Positions 61,267 through 64,000 of a stretch of DNA of 64,000 nucleotides are shown here, one piece after another. Source of the stretch: Callaeas wilsoni. Lineage: Eukaryota; Chordata; Aves; Passeriformes; Callaeidae. The stretch covers positions 248,001 through 312,000 of the forward strand of contig VWPU01009708.1 of assembly GCA_013398955.1 (NCBI GenBank), written 5' to 3'. Position numbers and translations under genes: made by a program. The notes under the pieces were generated by a model. The model was not told the DNA's origin and made no database searches. It worked only from the letters and a program-made list of their open reading frames with translations. Positions within the stretch are counted from its first letter, which is position 1; each line of letters begins with the position of its first letter.

Positions 61267-64000
61267 CTAGTGAGAAAAAACAGAACAACTGATCAGTGGC
61301 TGTGTGGCACAGAAGCTTCACAGACCTTGGTCTGACTTTTCTGGCTCAACCTGCAACACATTAAAGCAAAACCAAACTCTTAATAACCATGCAAGTCTTA
61401 AAAAGAAAAAAACATATTCTGAAATACATTTGTTTGATGTTTTAAACCCTCAATAATTATTTCATGATACAGTATTTTTTTATGCCACACTATATTTTAT
61501 ATTGTATAGCATAAAATTAATCTCAAACAATGCACTGGAAAACTTTCCACAGAAAACAGGCTTCTGAACTTTCCTCTTCACAGACCAGCAGTCCCTTGCC
61601 TTTCAAAATACTGCACTGGTACTGTTTCTCAACACCTCTCCAATGTTCTGCATTTGATAATAGTAACATTCTCTAACATCCTCCTTTCTTGTGACAAGGC
61701 AGAAGTCAAAAATACATCCTTACCCACATTAAATTTGAAACAGCTTAATGCTCTTTGTACATGCTATAAAAGGCAATGAACAGCTGCCTTACAGTTCTGT
61801 CTAAAACTAACTTCAGTGAAGCTGCAGTAACAATTGTTTATACATTCATTTTGGGATGCTACTATTACTTCAGAAGCATTTAAGAAATTTCTCATTTAAA
61901 GGAAATGTCCTCTCTCAACAGAAAAAGAAGATCCAACAACAATCAAGCATAAACACACAGACTGTATCATAGCAGCAACTAAGCTTGTACTGGATATAAT
62001 TATTGGTATTTTTATAAGTATCTAGTTCATATTTACAATTATTTAACTTGCAAAATAAGTATTTAAATTATACCATTGGAGTAGGAAGCACAACCCTTTT
62101 CTATTGTGCTCTGAGCTTACAAGGGTAATAGAGAAATGATTTTAGGATATGGATTTCATCACTGGCTGCAATTAGTTATGCATCCATATGACTGATTTTT
62201 CTTCTGATCCAGACAATAGCAGCAGGTCAAATGAGAGGATTAGCCATCAGCAAAAAACCTATCACCAGTCTAAACTACTGGAAAGTTCTCCTCCTTCCAC
62301 ATCTGAGTGGTTCCTTCCCTTCCTTCCCCTGTTTCTCAGCTCTTTCACCAGCCTCTCCTCCTAACACTTCCCTTCACAGCAAGCTAATGAGGCAGCTCCA
62401 ACAGGAGCTTGGGAATAAGCAATGCTGCTGCAACTATGTACATAGTGCTAAGTCATTCTGAAGGCTAAGGATGAATTTCCAAGCTTATAGGAACCTGTCC
62501 CAAACCTGCACATTTGATTGGAAGACAAGAAAATGGCTTTAGAACTCCATATGTTCCACTTTTTGCCCCTAAACCCCAACTGTGTTGTTTTCTAACAGGG
62601 GTTGCAGAACTGAAAAGGCTTTTTCTGCCTCAGACTTAGCAAATGGTTTTCCATGATCAGTAGTAAAATACAGTGACCATGAAGAGAAAAAACTGTGCTG
62701 CCCCCAATAACTTAATACTTGCTACAGGACTAAAAATATGTTCATAGATTTCATGACAGTAAAAGGCAAAAAATGAAAGGATGTTTTTCACTTTTTTTTG
62801 TTTGTTCGTTGCATTTTTTTTAAGGGAAGGATTCTTACAGGGAGTTAGGGAAAGTCTTCTAAGCTCTGAGCTAACTCAAACATAAAATTCCCTGACAAAA
62901 AGTTTGAAGAACCTTAATACTGTATTTCTTCCTTCCCGTCTTGCCCATTAATAAGCATCTTAAGAATTGTGACGATTTCTACCAAAATCCCCCCTATGTC
63001 TTTTTATCTTGCCCTATAATTTCCCATGTTCAGACAAGAGCAATATTTCCTACTTATATTGTAGTGACTTCCGATGGAAGAAATCCCAGCACACCTGTGG
63101 ATCCCAGCACACTCTGGATGCTGATCTCATCTGCACTACAGTAACTCCAACACGATTTTCGTTACTTAAAATTCATACTGAACATTAAAATTTACATTTA
63201 CAGAATCGCAGGATGGCTTGGGTTGGAAGAGTCCTTTAAAAGTCATTCACTTCCAAGCCCCCTGCTGCGGGTAAGGCCAGCATCTACTAAATTAGATTGC
63301 TAAATCCCATCAATCTGACCTCGAACCCAAACCACTTATTGATATTAAAGATGATTTAACTCACAATCAATAGATACATGTACAATGCATGTGTGCATTA
63401 GTTTAAACATTTTTTGCTTTCCTTTTTCTTTGTCCTTGAAATAGCTGTCTTGCCTGTAAAAGCAGCTTCATGAAACTAAGCTGCAAAATCTAAATTTAAG
63501 ATTAATATTCACTAATGTGCTCCTGACTTCAGATTCCAGCTCCTTCTGTTCATACAAACACTGTATGAAAAAAAAAAATTAGCTCAAGGAAAGCCCATAT
63601 CCTGAAATTCAGTCACACTGAGAAATTAAAATTTTAGTTTTACCAATGCCTGCTAGGCATCAAAAATAACCTAAAGCCTTGGTACAGTGCACGCATTACC
63701 ATGTTCCAAGTTAAATATAGTATCAAAAAGGTAGTACCTTCAGGAAAAAAGCACAAACTTTGTGTCAGGCACTTTTCTAAAACTTTTCAAAACGGAACTG
63801 TATTTCTTGTCAGATGGGAAACTTTTTTTATGACAAACTGCAGGTTGACTCATGATGTCATAACTTTTTTCTTGTCATGTACAGAGCAAACAATCACAGA
63901 TATTCTATATGGATTATCTACCGAAGCTACCACTAACCTTTCTTGCTCTACCCAAGTTTTACTTTCAAAATCCCCAAAGCAACATCCTTAGATCCTCAAT
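61267..64000 (-). other. AEBP2 intron (partial) upstream of the third-finger exon
   Basis: The next exon expected upstream, carrying zinc fingers 1-2 and ending near GDKPFK, was not found here, so this intron probably runs off the window. A CR1 3' fragment lies at 63,203-63,325. Confidence 0.7.
63203..63325 (-). mobile_element. CR1 LINE 3' end, reverse orientation, short
   Basis: The plus strand starts CAGAATCGCAGGATGGCTTG and GGTTGGAAGAGTCCTTTAAA, continues with AAGCCCCCTGCTGCGGG, and ends near CAATCTGACCTCGAACCC. This is a 5'-truncated, reverse-complemented CR1 tail in the intron upstream of the AEBP2 third-finger exon. Confidence 0.9.

Noticed and set aside
61133..61321. Minus-strand open frame with Cys-rich translation over the AEBP2 third-finger exon
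   Set aside because: Wrong frame; the real reading (CVVGGC...) is the shifted frame with correct splice sites.
1..64000. CRISPR arrays, tRNA, rRNA genes and bacterial-type operons
   Set aside because: None seen; the sequence is vertebrate nuclear DNA with spliced exons, CR1 LINEs and LTRs.

Overview
This is vertebrate nuclear DNA, almost certainly from a bird. Two things point there: CR1 LINE 3' ends with the avian octamer tail (for example 14,672-14,993), and an avian-type ERVL LTR fragment beginning TGTCCTGGTTT at 43,462. The ERVL LTR suggests a neoavian, perhaps passerine, bird. The species cannot be named from the sequence alone.

There is one recognisable gene, AEBP2, on the minus strand at the right end. 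AEBP2 is the zinc-finger accessory subunit of Polycomb repressive complex 2. The window holds its 3' half: the exon with the third C2H2 finger and the Lys/Arg-rich stretch (61,080-61,266), then exons at 55,939-56,063, 53,148-53,215 and 50,229-50,342, and a terminal exon beginning at 48,611. The five constitutive exons join without a frame error into 174 residues ending [10 protein letters not shown]. The N-terminal part and fingers 1 and 2 lie beyond 64,000. A further 94-bp exon (48,844-48,937) lies just before the terminal exon. Including it shifts the terminal exon into a second open frame, which predicts a 65-residue alternative tail in place of the 10-residue one. This is the most interesting signal in the window. 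A 3' UTR probably follows to about 46.5-46.9 kb.

Positions 1 to about 46,500 lie downstream of AEBP2. In mammals this flank is the large gene-poor interval before PDE3A; that placement is recalled synteny, not seen here. No protein-coding or RNA gene could be supported in it. It carries scattered mobile elements: four CR1 3' ends (two in each orientation; one of the four lies upstream of the AEBP2 exons), the ERVL LTR fragment, and a solo LTR with intact 6-bp target-site duplications at 3,834-4,395. A second copy of that LTR family, in opposite orientation and also flanked by 6-bp duplications, sits inside an AEBP2 intron at 51,747-52,318.

Two unusual structures lie close together at 35.4-37.4 kb. 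One is a 229-bp tandem duplication with about 95% identity between copies. The other is an unidentified, stop-interrupted but unusually open plus-strand frame containing six tandem 21-bp (7-codon) Pro/Lys/Gln-rich repeats. A single N at 57,498 joins two near-identical sequences that differ by a 13-bp indel, and is probably an assembly artefact.
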